Assembly (NCBI RefSeq): GCF_040222955.1
Contig: NZ_JAVKCA010000016.1
Span: 62,001-126,000, forward strand
Length of the DNA stretch: 64,000 bases
Direction: 5' to 3'
Origin: Marinoscillum sp040222955
GTDB lineage: Bacteria; Bacteroidota; Bacteroidia; Cytophagales; Cyclobacteriaceae
Shown piece after piece: positions 9,055-17,591 of the stretch. The first letter of the stretch is position 1, and the number at the start of each line of letters is the position of its first letter. The notes under the pieces are model-generated. The model saw nothing but the letters and a program-made list of their open reading frames with translations, had not been told where the DNA came from and searched no databases. Both the position numbers and the translations under genes were made by a program.

Positions 9055-9080
9055 ACAGCGCCCGGCTGGCGCCGGACTGT
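9055..9080 (-). terminator. GC-rich intercistronic hairpin after susD
   Basis: On the minus strand ACAG-T-CCGGC-GCCA-GCCGG-GCG-CTGT is followed by TTTTAC. The stem has an asymmetric internal bulge. It may be a partial terminator or an mRNA stabiliser that keeps susCD transcript levels above those of later genes. Confidence 0.45.
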
Positions 9081-9091
9081 GTTCTATATTT

Positions 9092-10624
9092 TTAGTAAGC
9101 GGGATCCTGCTCTAGCTTAGTGCCTGAAAAGTCCAACTCGGACTGTGGAATAGGTAAGGCATCGTGCTTCCCGTCCTCATATCCCCGAGGGCCCAGTTTA
9201 TCAGCTGCCATGCCCCATCTTACCAGATCAAACCATCTGTGGCCTTCTCCGGCAAGTTCAAGACGTCTCTCAGCAACGATGTTTTCGAAAGTGGCAGGAA
9301 CCGGTGTCAGACCTACCCTGGCTCTAACCGCATCCAGTAGCAGCTGCGCACGGGCTACATTTCCGCCACCACGTACCAGTGCTTCTGCCTCCAATAGGTA
9401 AGTATCAGCCAGTCTGATTTCATACTCATTGGTGCCAAAGTTGATTTCGAAAGGCACTGTACCATCTGCCGTTTTCTCCTCTTCCTTGCCCGCAAACTTG
9501 GCCAGGAAGTAGCCTGTGTTTTCATGAGCGTGGGTGTAAGAAACTATCCCCAACTGCTCCAGGCTATCAATATTCGTGATTGTGGTAGCATATCGCGGGT
9601 CATATGTCCCACCTTGCACAAAGGCATCTACTAGGCTCTGAGTGACCGTATTGAAGCTCCATCCAGACACGAATGTTGGTGCCTGAGAGGGGTCATTGAT
9701 CACATAGCCCCGAGGTGCCACCATGATACTCATGGGGTTACCTTCCGTACAAGCTATACAGCCCCAGTTTCCCTGCGAGGTAGAGTTATGGCTGATCTCA
9801 AAAATGGACTCAGCATTGAATTCATTGTCCAGTGAAAAGAGATCAGCATAGTTGTCCACCAGGTCATAACCAAAATCATTGGCTCCACCAGGTGTCCCAT
9901 TGACCTTGGCCAGCTCAGTGGCAGCAGGCCCAAATTTGTCCTGTTGCAGGTATACTTTACCCAGAAGGGCCAAAGCTGCTCCTCTTGTAGCGCGACCCGC
10001 CTCTTCCATTCCGGATATGGTGCTTGGCAACAGCTCTATTGAAGCCGCTAAATCCTCCTCTATGAGTTCGAAAACAGCAGTCCTGTCTGAAGACTCTACT
10101 TCGAAAATATCGGAAGTAGGGATGGGGGCTGTGATCAACGGAAAGCGCTCAAACAACCTCACCATGTCAAAATAGTAGTAGGCACGGAGAAAAAGCACTT
10201 CGCCCATGTAGCGATCCTTTACTGCCTGAGACATGTCGATCTCCGGAAGCTTTTGGATCAGAATATTTGATCTGAAAATACCGGAATAATTTCGGTTCCA
10301 GAACTCACCCTGTGGGCCGGTAACCGGATCGAGGGAATAGTCGTCCCAAACCTGCATGGCGTTGATGTCAGTAGGTCCCCCTCCACCGGCGAAGAAGTCA
10401 TCAGAAGCGGCGTTAAGACAGCCCGTCTTTACCACGAACCCGTTGGTCCAGCCAAGTGGATCATAGGCTGCAATCACTCCATTGAATGCTTCTTCGGCAT
10501 TTCTATAGTAATTCTCTTCAAGCGCAGTACCCTTGGGTTCCACGTTTACGAAACTGTCAGAGCAACCCGCAAACAGGTGCATGGCGCCTAATAGGATCGA
10601 TAGATTGATATATTTAGTTTTCAT
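9092..10624 (-). CDS. susD: SusD/RagB-family outer-membrane lipoprotein
   Basis: About 510 aa from the ATG at 10624. An in-frame ATG 33 bp upstream overlaps susC and would add MLDFKKQKDTI before a normal signal peptide, so the shorter start is preferred: MKTKYINLSILLGAMHLFAGC with lipobox Cys21. SusD hallmarks: SFVNVEPKG after the Cys, EENYYRNAEEAFNGV, GEVLFLRAYYYFDMVRLFE (TPR helix region), RATRGAALALLGKVYL, and the C-terminal RRLELAGEGHRWFDLVRWG. SusD acts as the lid on its SusC partner and binds the oligosaccharide at the cell surface. It follows susC with a 19-bp gap and is cotranscribed. Confidence 0.95.
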   Translation of the reverse strand: MKTKYINLSILLGAMHLFAGCSDSFVNVEPKGTALEENYYRNAEEAFNGVIAAYDPLGWTNGFVVKTGCLNAASDDFFAGGGGPTDINAMQVWDDYSLDPVTGPQGEFWNRNYSGIFRSNILIQKLPEIDMSQAVKDRYMGEVLFLRAYYYFDMVRLFERFPLITAPIPTSDIFEVESSDRTAVFELIEEDLAASIELLPSTISGMEEAGRATRGAALALLGKVYLQQDKFGPAATELAKVNGTPGGANDFGYDLVDNYADLFSLDNEFNAESIFEISHNSTSQGNWGCIACTEGNPMSIMVAPRGYVINDPSQAPTFVSGWSFNTVTQSLVDAFVQGGTYDPRYATTITNIDSLEQLGIVSYTHAHENTGYFLAKFAGKEEEKTADGTVPFEINFGTNEYEIRLADTYLLEAEALVRGGGNVARAQLLLDAVRARVGLTPVPATFENIVAERRLELAGEGHRWFDLVRWGMAADKLGPRGYEDGKHDALPIPQSELDFSGTKLEQDPAY

Positions 10625-10643
10625 AATTGTATCCTTTTGCTTC

Positions 10644-13600
10644 TTAAAATCCAACATTTAGACCTACCATGAAAGAGCGGGCTTGCGGGTAGATACCCCG
10701 GTCAATTCCGAAAGATCCTCCTCCGATTTCAGGATCATAGCCAGTGTACTCCGTGAATGTGAATAGGTTCTCTGCCATCACGTAAAATCTGGCCTTACGC
10801 ACTTTGATGTTATCCAGCAGTGACTGAGGTAGTGAATACCCCAACTGCACAACCTTCAAGCGGAAGTATGACCCATTTTCGATATAAAAATCTGAAGCGT
10901 ACTGGAAGTTCTTGTTTGGATCATCGTCTGTGAGTCTTGGGAAATCAGTGGATGTACCCGGACCTGTCCATCTGCCAAGTGCTGCTGTCTGATAATTAGC
11001 GGCATTGATATCCAATCTTCTGAGTCCCTGGAAAATCTGATTTCCCTGTACCCCCTGACCAAACACCAGCAGGTCGAAGCCTTTGTAGTCCAATTTGATG
11101 TTCACACCGTAAGTCCAATCTGGAATTGGGCTACCAAGGAAAGTGCGATCCTCAGGATCTATATCGCCACTTCCGTCACGATCGGCCCATTTGAAATCCC
11201 CAGGTTTGGCATCCGGCTGAATCAGCGCACCTTCATCATTCACATAGGCATCGATCTCGCTTTGGGTTTGGAAAATACCCAGACGCTCATATCCAAAAAA
11301 TGAGTTGATCGGCTGACCCACGGCCATTCTCGCCATGGTGCCCATGTTCTGCACACTTGAGGTGTTGTAAAACTCCACATCACCCAGGTTTGTCACCTTA
11401 TTCTCAACATATGAAGCATTGGCGCTCACGTTTAGGTTGACATCACCAAGGCTTTTTCTGTAACCCAGCTCTAGTTCCACTCCCATATTTTCCATATCTC
11501 CGATGTTGGCATATGGGTTACCAATCACACCGGTGTACCTCGGAATAGGCTTGGTCCTCAGGATGTCTGTCGTCTCTTTTTTATACCAGTCAGCATTCAA
11601 TGTGAAATCGTTGAACAGCGTAGACTCAAATCCAATGTTTAACTGACTGGTCTGCTCCCATCTCAGGTCTGGATTGGCCGGAGCATCCGGGCTGTATCCA
11701 TTTACAGAAGAATCGTCATTTCCAAAAGTGTAGTTACGTCCTGAACCGATAGTAGAGAGGAACCTGAAATCCCCAAGATTGTCATTACCTACCACACCAT
11801 ATCCTCCACGTACTTTCAGGAAGTTGATGATCTGGTTTTTTTGCCAGAAACCTTCATTAGAAGTTACCCAACCTATGGACCCTGACGGGAATACTCCGTA
11901 CTTGTTGTTTGCTCCAAATCTGGACGACCCATCTCTCCTTACCACTGCTGTGAACAGGTACTTCTCATCAAAGTTGTAGTTCAGTCTGGTGAAAAGTGAA
12001 GAAACTGTGTGAATCACACCCTCACCGGCACTGGCCGTGATATCGTCAGTAGTTACATTGTAAATAAAAGACGCATCATCATAGTTATCTACAGGGATAT
12101 TGGCTTTGGTAACCCCGAAACTATAAGTCATGTTGTCCTTATAGGCTCCCTGGCCAGCCAATATCGTAAAGTTGTGACCACCAAGTGATTTGGTATAACT
12201 AATCGTATTTTCTATGTTCCAGTCAAATCTCCTATTCAAACCCCCACTTATTCTGGCCTTGTCCAGATTCTGATTGGTGGCGCTCAGGTAAAATACTGGG
12301 GTAAAGTCTCTATTACCGTAAAATGCCATTTTTGCACCCATGGTGGATCTCAACGTCAACCCTTCGATCGGCTTGACCTCTGCAAACACATTTCCAATGA
12401 TATTATCTGCATAGCTATGGTTACCCAATCGGGTTTGGGCATACGCCAAAGGATTGAGCATCTCCTGCTGCACAATATCCGAAATACCGTATGGTCTGCC
12501 TTGCGCATCTCTCACTACCGGATTATTAGAATATGGCGGAGCGTCCGCCACCGTAGGGTCAGTAATCACTACTGGCGTAATAGGATCCAGGTTGATGGCA
12601 GAACTCAACGGCCCTCCAAACTCACTGTTGGTGTTACCAAGACCTATGGACTCGTTGTGTGCGTAGCCTATGTTTTCTCCCACCGTCAGCCACTTCTTAA
12701 GATTATGCGTTGAGTTTAACCTTATATTGGTCCGCTTGTATTTTGAAATTTCGGTGGAGACAATCCCTTCCTGCTCCAGATGGCCAAATGAGAAGTAAAA
12801 TGTGGAGTTCTCATTTCCTCCACTGAGGCTGAGCTCATGGTTTTGACGCTTCGCTCCATTGTTGAAAATTTCCTCCTGCCAGTCAGTGCCTTCTCCGAAA
12901 GATGCCGGATCTGCAAAGCGCGCAGCTTTTCCGTCAGCCAGTAGTGCCTCATTTCTCAAGGTAGCGTACTCAGTGGCGTTCAGGAGGTTCAGTTTTCTGG
13001 CTGGTCCGGAAACTCCATAGTAACCATTGTAGTCAATATTCATTCTCCCGGACTTACCGCTTTTGGTAGTCACGAGGATCACACCGGCCGCCGCTCTGGC
13101 TCCGTAAATCGCCTGTGATGCCGCATCTTTCAATACTTCTACAGAGGCTATGTCTGATTGATTGAGGTAATTGATACCGCCATTGTCAACCACTACTCCA
13201 TCTACAACCCAAAGCGGATCGTTGTTATTCAGGGTAGTGATCCCCCTGATGCGTATGGTTGCTCCCTCACCTGGCTGACCATTGTTAGCAGCGATGGTCA
13301 CACCAGAGACCCGTCCCTGAAGGGATTGGCTAATATTGTTCACTGGTAAGGTCTCCAGGTCTGAGGCCTTCACACTAGAAATGGCTCCAGTCACCACACT
13401 TTTCTTTTGAGCACCGTAGCCTACTACCACTACTTCCTCCAGTGACTGGATATCCATCTCCAGTGCCACGTCAACTTTGGTCTGCCCTGCGAGGGCTATT
13501 TCCTGGGTGGTAAAACCCACAAAGGAATAAACCAAAGTTGCAACTTCATACGGCAATGCGAGGGTATAATTACCATCAACATCCGTTATTGTACCATTTG

Positions 13601-13775
13601 AGGTACCTTTCTCCAATACGGTCACACCAGGCAGACCCTCATTGGTCTCAGTGTCCGTCACGGTACCGGTCACTCGAAAGTCCTGAGCATATACCATGCT
13701 GCTGAGGACCGAAAGACCTAGTACGATTAAGAGCCGGTTGGCGCTCCTAAACATGGGTAAAATTTTCAATCTCAT
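10644..13775 (-). CDS. susC: SusC/RagA-family TonB-dependent oligosaccharide transporter
   Basis: 1043 aa. Signal peptide about 1-30 (SSMVYA-Q). CarboxypepD_reg-like domain about 34-106 (VTGTVTDTETNEGLPGVTV). TonB-box-like LEEVVVVGYG about 112-121, plug domain about 124-240 (GRVSGVTI, IRIRGITTLNNNDPLWVVDG, IYGARAAAGVILVTTK), then the 22-strand barrel ending in ARSFMVGLNVGF with terminal Phe. It has no STN domain, so unlike the second SusC in this window it should not signal to an anti-sigma factor; control is more likely through the regulator at 17592. First gene of the minus-strand PUL transcript. Substrate is inferred as beta-glucan oligosaccharides from the neighbouring GH3, GH5 and GH30 genes. 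Confidence 0.96.
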   Translation of the reverse strand: MRLKILPMFRSANRLLIVLGLSVLSSMVYAQDFRVTGTVTDTETNEGLPGVTVLEKGTSNGTITDVDGNYTLALPYEVATLVYSFVGFTTQEIALAGQTKVDVALEMDIQSLEEVVVVGYGAQKKSVVTGAISSVKASDLETLPVNNISQSLQGRVSGVTIAANNGQPGEGATIRIRGITTLNNNDPLWVVDGVVVDNGGINYLNQSDIASVEVLKDAASQAIYGARAAAGVILVTTKSGKSGRMNIDYNGYYGVSGPARKLNLLNATEYATLRNEALLADGKAARFADPASFGEGTDWQEEIFNNGAKRQNHELSLSGGNENSTFYFSFGHLEQEGIVSTEISKYKRTNIRLNSTHNLKKWLTVGENIGYAHNESIGLGNTNSEFGGPLSSAINLDPITPVVITDPTVADAPPYSNNPVVRDAQGRPYGISDIVQQEMLNPLAYAQTRLGNHSYADNIIGNVFAEVKPIEGLTLRSTMGAKMAFYGNRDFTPVFYLSATNQNLDKARISGGLNRRFDWNIENTISYTKSLGGHNFTILAGQGAYKDNMTYSFGVTKANIPVDNYDDASFIYNVTTDDITASAGEGVIHTVSSLFTRLNYNFDEKYLFTAVVRRDGSSRFGANNKYGVFPSGSIGWVTSNEGFWQKNQIINFLKVRGGYGVVGNDNLGDFRFLSTIGSGRNYTFGNDDSSVNGYSPDAPANPDLRWEQTSQLNIGFESTLFNDFTLNADWYKKETTDILRTKPIPRYTGVIGNPYANIGDMENMGVELELGYRKSLGDVNLNVSANASYVENKVTNLGDVEFYNTSSVQNMGTMARMAVGQPINSFFGYERLGIFQTQSEIDAYVNDEGALIQPDAKPGDFKWADRDGSGDIDPEDRTFLGSPIPDWTYGVNIKLDYKGFDLLVFGQGVQGNQIFQGLRRLDINAANYQTAALGRWTGPGTSTDFPRLTDDDPNKNFQYASDFYIENGSYFRLKVVQLGYSLPQSLLDNIKVRKARFYVMAENLFTFTEYTGYDPEIGGGSFGIDRGIYPQARSFMVGLNVGF

Positions 13776-13851
13776 ATTTATAAGGTTTATTAGTGATGGT
13801 TAATTGGAAGAATTTCAAATAATCTCATGATCATCAGGAAATCCTCAACAC

Positions 13852-13859
13852 CAAATATA
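13852..13859 (-). promoter_or_regulatory. Candidate -7 box of the susC promoter
   Basis: TATATTTG on the minus strand matches the Bacteroidota -7 consensus TAnnTTTG exactly, 76 bp before the susC ATG. No good -33 TTG is seen at the usual spacing, which would suit an activator-dependent promoter. Confidence 0.45.
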
Positions 13860-13902
13860 TAATCCTCATTTAGTGATATTCATTTTCACCCCTCGCTTTG
13901 AT

Positions 13903-13949
13903 TACTTCATTGTTTTTACTGTCTCGTCATAAGTACTTCATTTGAAGTA
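13903..13949. promoter_or_regulatory. Candidate activator sites upstream of susC
   Basis: TACTTCATT occurs at 13903 and again at 13934, exactly 31 bp apart (about three helical turns). The second copy is part of a perfect palindrome, TACTTCA-TT-TGAAGTA (13934-13949). Both sit 44-90 bp upstream of the candidate -7 box at 13852. Proposed binding sites for the PUL regulator; inference. Confidence 0.42.
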
Positions 13950-14358
13950 AATCATTTAATGTCAAATATTTATGCACTCAAAAAAGAGCTAATATTTGTG
14001 ATTACCGGATACTTATTTGGTAAGAATTACTAATAAGGTCATTAGAATAGTACAATTTTGCAGCCATTACTCCGTGATATACACTGTGGTCTTCTCCCTT
14101 AGTGGACATGTTGTATCGAAAAAATAACCTCTGTGAGAAAATCCGGTGACTTGGCATAGAAACTTCCAAAAAAGAGACTCCAAATACTCGCTTATTTTGA
14201 ATTTTTACACACCACAGCTCTCCAATATGGCTGAATGGTATTTTTTAAAGATGCCTATACCCTGATCTATCACCTTTTGGCCTGTAATCTTGCTACCTGT
14301 ACAAGCATAAAAATCTGGTTATGGTAGTTGTGGCGAGGAATTCACTCAGCAGGAGATA
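13950..14358. other. Intergenic stretch without recognisable gene
   Basis: AT-rich DNA between the susC promoter region and the terminator of the GH5 transcript. No reading frame with homology-like features and no RNA gene could be seen on either strand. Confidence 0.6.
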
Positions 14359-14387
14359 TAAAAAAAGCCGCCCATATTGAGCAGCTT
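14359..14387 (-). terminator. Terminator of the GH5 transcript
   Basis: Minus strand: AAGCTGCTC-AATAT-GGGCGGCTT followed directly by TTTTT. The 9-bp stem includes two G-U pairs. It lies past the orphan T9SS tail at 14416-14613, so that tail is inside the GH5 transcription unit. Confidence 0.75.
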
Positions 14388-14415
14388 AAGAAAGGTTGGA
14401 TTGGTTGATTTTTAA

Positions 14416-14613
14416 TTACTTGATGATCAGTTTTTGCACTTCTTTGATGCTGTCCTCACTGCTTATGTAAACCAGATAAACGCCTGAGGAAAGGTCGTTC
14501 AAATCAAGGTGGATAAGGTCACGACCGAAAGCTTTCCTGAATTTCCATACGACCTGACCGCCCCATGAAAGGAAAAAAGTAAAATCAAAGAAATCGATGT
14601 GCCAAGCCTCCTC
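14416..14613 (-). pseudogene. Orphan T9SS C-terminal sorting domain remnant
   Basis: A stop-free frame of about 65 codons ends GRDLIHLDLNDL, SSGVYLVYISSEDS, VQKLIIK and a stop, a textbook type A sorting tail. It lacks the YPNP start of such domains and has no start codon; two in-frame TGA codons precede it, inside the end of the GH5 gene. The first 20 or so codons (FFDFTFFLSWGG) do not fit the domain, suggesting a frameshift or truncation. The GH5 just upstream already has its own complete tail, so this is probably the leftover 3' end of a deleted secreted-protein gene. Confidence 0.7.
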
Positions 14614-14617
14614 ATGC

Positions 14618-17362
14618 TTATCTGATCATCACTTTTGATTTCAGAACCCCTCTTTCTCCATTTACTCCTATGACATACAAACCTCCGGGCAATTCAGAAA
14701 TGTCGATTCGTTCCAGATGGGATACTCCTTGCTTTTCGAAAACCATCTGGCCAGACAGATTATGAATAGTCACCTGAAGACGGCTACCAAGATCAGGAGC
14801 ATTAACGGTCAGGTAATCATCCGCCGGATTAGGGTAAAATTTCATTGCTTCTGAGTCCCCAACTTCCAAAACCTCCGGAGCTGCTGTGAATCTAAACCAG
14901 TTCATATTGAATTCAGGATCCAGAATCTTCACTTTTAGTACTCCTCGGCCCTCATCCAGGGTCATCTGAGCGCTAACAGTCTCCCATGTTTGCCATCCAC
15001 CCGTTACCGGCACATCCACCTGCGTCTCGTTAAGTACATTACCTTCTTTGTCCAGCTGCTGAAAAGCCAGTTTCCCGGAGTTATTGTTGCAGGCAATGCG
15101 GACATCCAGGTCATAAACACCGGAAAACTGAACGTTCACCAGGTACTCGAGGTAATCACCAGTGCTGGTGTAGCCAATGTTTTGCCCCAACCCAGTGTCG
15201 GTGGTAGCCTCCAGCTCCAGTCCCACGTTCACTTCAAAATCCTCTGCCTCTATCTTTCCAGGAATGGAAAAATGAGCCGGCAACTGATTGTCCACAGGTA
15301 AATCTGAAAATGTCTCTAAAAACGTACCATCCTGGGCTTCCAAAGTAGTCCCGCTGTAGCTCAGCAGGATCACATTGTCATCTCCCAATGTTTGATTGAC
15401 TTTGATCAGAAGCCGGAACTCACTTTCATCATGAAGCATCACTTCACTGGGTGTCTGATCCTGACCATCCACAGCAACAACAAACCCGGCACTGGCAATC
15501 GATTCTTGTTTTACTCTTTTATTAAGATTTAAAAGAATGGACTTATCGTCATAGGTAGCTGAAGAAAGGGCGTCAAAATCAAGGTCAGTCAGTTCCCCGG
15601 TCAAAAAAAAACCGAAGTAACTGAAGTTGAATCCGCCCTTGTCTATATAAACGCGAATGGATTTGGTTCCTGACTCAATGCCCACATTTTCTATAACCTT
15701 ATCTTTCCACACCTGATAACCGCCTGTAGCTGGCAACTCCACTGGCCCGGAGATATCCACTCCATCTAACTCCAGGTGTATCCAACCGGTAGCTTCGCCC
15801 GCATAGCGAACAACCACCTGATACACCCCTGAGGCATCCACCTCCATGGTATATTGTAGCCATTCGCCATCTTCGGTCCATCCCACATTGTAGCCATTGG
15901 TCAGTTCTTCTGAGTCAGAGATGGGTTCGATATCCACACCATCATTCCTATATGCCCAACCACTGTTCCAGGCTGTATACTCCCCTGTACTTCCGTGATA
16001 GTTGGCAGATACCTTGTCGTAATAGGCATGTTCATTTCTACCCAAATCATAGTCAGTTGCCTGAACCACGTTGGTCTGCCCTTCGATGAGCCTGTGTGCT
16101 TTAAAGGGTTTAGTGTCTGTCGTGTGTGGTTGACGTATCTTGGCATCTACCACATCCGGGTGATAAAATGTATTTTCCAGTTTAACGTCTTCTGCGAGCT
16201 GCATCAAACCTGCCAATGCCACTTCCGGTGTGGGTTTCGATCCTTCACCGTTCCAGTATTTGACCACCGCCCGGTAGTCATCATTGTACTGTACCTCCAG
16301 CGGGTTGTTTAGTCCCAGCTTCTTCAGCGGCCACCAGGACCAGCCTATGCTGTTATCTTCCAGCAGCTCAATACAATCCGTAAACCATTTATTGGAATTT
16401 TCCCCCGTTTCACCCAGCCAGATGGGTACATTTCTTTCAGTCCTCATATTCAGCATGCCCTGGATGTCTCCCTGGGTATTTCCATTCCAGTACTTATGAT
16501 AGCTGATCACGAGGTTGTCATCCCAAAGTGTAGGGAGGCCGGAGTAGTTGTTTCCCCAGCAGTTTCCTTCTATGACGATTATATGATTTTGATCTACTTC
16601 TCTGATGGCTGCGGTCACCTCCTTTTGCAAATCCCAAAGCAGGGTATTCTGAGACTCGGCACATCCATTAGGGTCAGAGTCGTGATTTTGAAAGCCCCAG
16701 TTAGTCTCGTTGATCAAATCATAGGCAGCGATCATGGGCTCATCTGCATAACGTTCTGCCAGTTTTCTCCATAGGGCAACCATTTTAGCGCGATTGGCTT
16801 CACTCTCCCACAGAGATGGTTTGGAAGGATCATAGTCACTAATGTCTGCATTCTCTCCTTGTCCGCCAGGCGCGGCGTGCAGGTCCAGAATCAGGTAGAT
16901 GTTGTTGGCCTTGCACCACTCCAGCAGCTCATCGGTCATTTCAAAACCCTTATCAATCCAGGTGATTTCTCCGGCCACAGGCTCCTCCTCAATAGGCGGT
17001 GTATAGAGCTTATAATGCATGGGCAAACGGATCATGTTATAACCCCAGCTGGCCATGGAGTCCACATCAATCTTGCGGGTATGATTCGCCAACCAGGCTT
17101 CATAGAACTGTTCCTTATTCTCTGTTCCTACCAACTCCTCTATCCGCTGCTCCAGCACATGCTGCGCTCCGGAGGTTCCGAGCATGTAGCCCTCCTGAAG
17201 CATCCATCCGCCCAGGCCGATACCTCGCCATATGACTTCATTTCCTTCACTATCAACAATCTTCTGACCCTCTGCATGCAGAAGCTGAGCAGAAGCGAAA
17301 TGCCCAAAGCCAAACAGAAAACAACACAGCACTCCAACTCTGAAAAAATACCTCATTTGCAA
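14618..17362 (-). CDS. Secreted GH5 glucanase with two CBM6-like modules and T9SS tail
   Basis: 914 aa. Signal peptide about 1-25 (FASAQ); an in-frame ATG at 17356 is an equally good start. GH5 barrel about 30-375 beginning RGIGLGGWMLQEGYML; acid/base E219 in DLINETNWG, nucleophile E318 in IWLGETGEN. A first CBM6-like module spans about 425-590 (QATDYDLGRN, GWTEDGEWLQY, GGYQVWKD, NFSYFGFF), an Ig-like linker domain about 595-695, a second CBM6 about 702-826 (KIEAEDFEV, GYTSTGDYLEY, GGWQTWE, NMNWFRF), then the T9SS type A sorting domain about 840-914 (FYPNPADDYL ... GGLYVIGV ... KVMIR). A surface beta-glucan hydrolase paralogous to the GH5 at the left edge; exact linkage specificity cannot be read from sequence. 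Divergent from the regulator gene, with which it shares a 229-bp promoter region. Confidence 0.92.
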   Translation of the reverse strand: MQMRYFFRVGVLCCFLFGFGHFASAQLLHAEGQKIVDSEGNEVIWRGIGLGGWMLQEGYMLGTSGAQHVLEQRIEELVGTENKEQFYEAWLANHTRKIDVDSMASWGYNMIRLPMHYKLYTPPIEEEPVAGEITWIDKGFEMTDELLEWCKANNIYLILDLHAAPGGQGENADISDYDPSKPSLWESEANRAKMVALWRKLAERYADEPMIAAYDLINETNWGFQNHDSDPNGCAESQNTLLWDLQKEVTAAIREVDQNHIIVIEGNCWGNNYSGLPTLWDDNLVISYHKYWNGNTQGDIQGMLNMRTERNVPIWLGETGENSNKWFTDCIELLEDNSIGWSWWPLKKLGLNNPLEVQYNDDYRAVVKYWNGEGSKPTPEVALAGLMQLAEDVKLENTFYHPDVVDAKIRQPHTTDTKPFKAHRLIEGQTNVVQATDYDLGRNEHAYYDKVSANYHGSTGEYTAWNSGWAYRNDGVDIEPISDSEELTNGYNVGWTEDGEWLQYTMEVDASGVYQVVVRYAGEATGWIHLELDGVDISGPVELPATGGYQVWKDKVIENVGIESGTKSIRVYIDKGGFNFSYFGFFLTGELTDLDFDALSSATYDDKSILLNLNKRVKQESIASAGFVVAVDGQDQTPSEVMLHDESEFRLLIKVNQTLGDDNVILLSYSGTTLEAQDGTFLETFSDLPVDNQLPAHFSIPGKIEAEDFEVNVGLELEATTDTGLGQNIGYTSTGDYLEYLVNVQFSGVYDLDVRIACNNNSGKLAFQQLDKEGNVLNETQVDVPVTGGWQTWETVSAQMTLDEGRGVLKVKILDPEFNMNWFRFTAAPEVLEVGDSEAMKFYPNPADDYLTVNAPDLGSRLQVTIHNLSGQMVFEKQGVSHLERIDISELPGGLYVIGVNGERGVLKSKVMIR

Positions 17363-17591
17363 TTTTGATTTTTTAAACGCTAAATTTGATTACCCCATTA
17401 ATGAAATCACAATATCCAATCGATTTCATTCGCAATTCTTCATTTCAAAAATACTTTCATAGGATATACTATCTGATAGTATTTGATACACTATAATTAC
17501 ATCGGGAGTCTGCACTCGTACATCAGCACTACGCCATCTGCTGATAATAAATTGATTCTCAATGTATTAGATCTTTAATTTTTAGATTAAA
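17363..17591. promoter_or_regulatory. Divergent promoter region with palindrome, GH5 / regulator
   Basis: This AT-rich gap separates the two divergent genes. It contains ATACTATC-T-GATAGTAT (17466-17482), a perfect 8-bp dyad around one base, and a possible leader hairpin ATCAGCA-N10-TGCTGAT (17522-17545). TTCTTCATT at 17436 resembles the TACTTCATT repeats upstream of susC. Autoregulation by the adjacent regulator is plausible but inferred. Confidence 0.4.
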
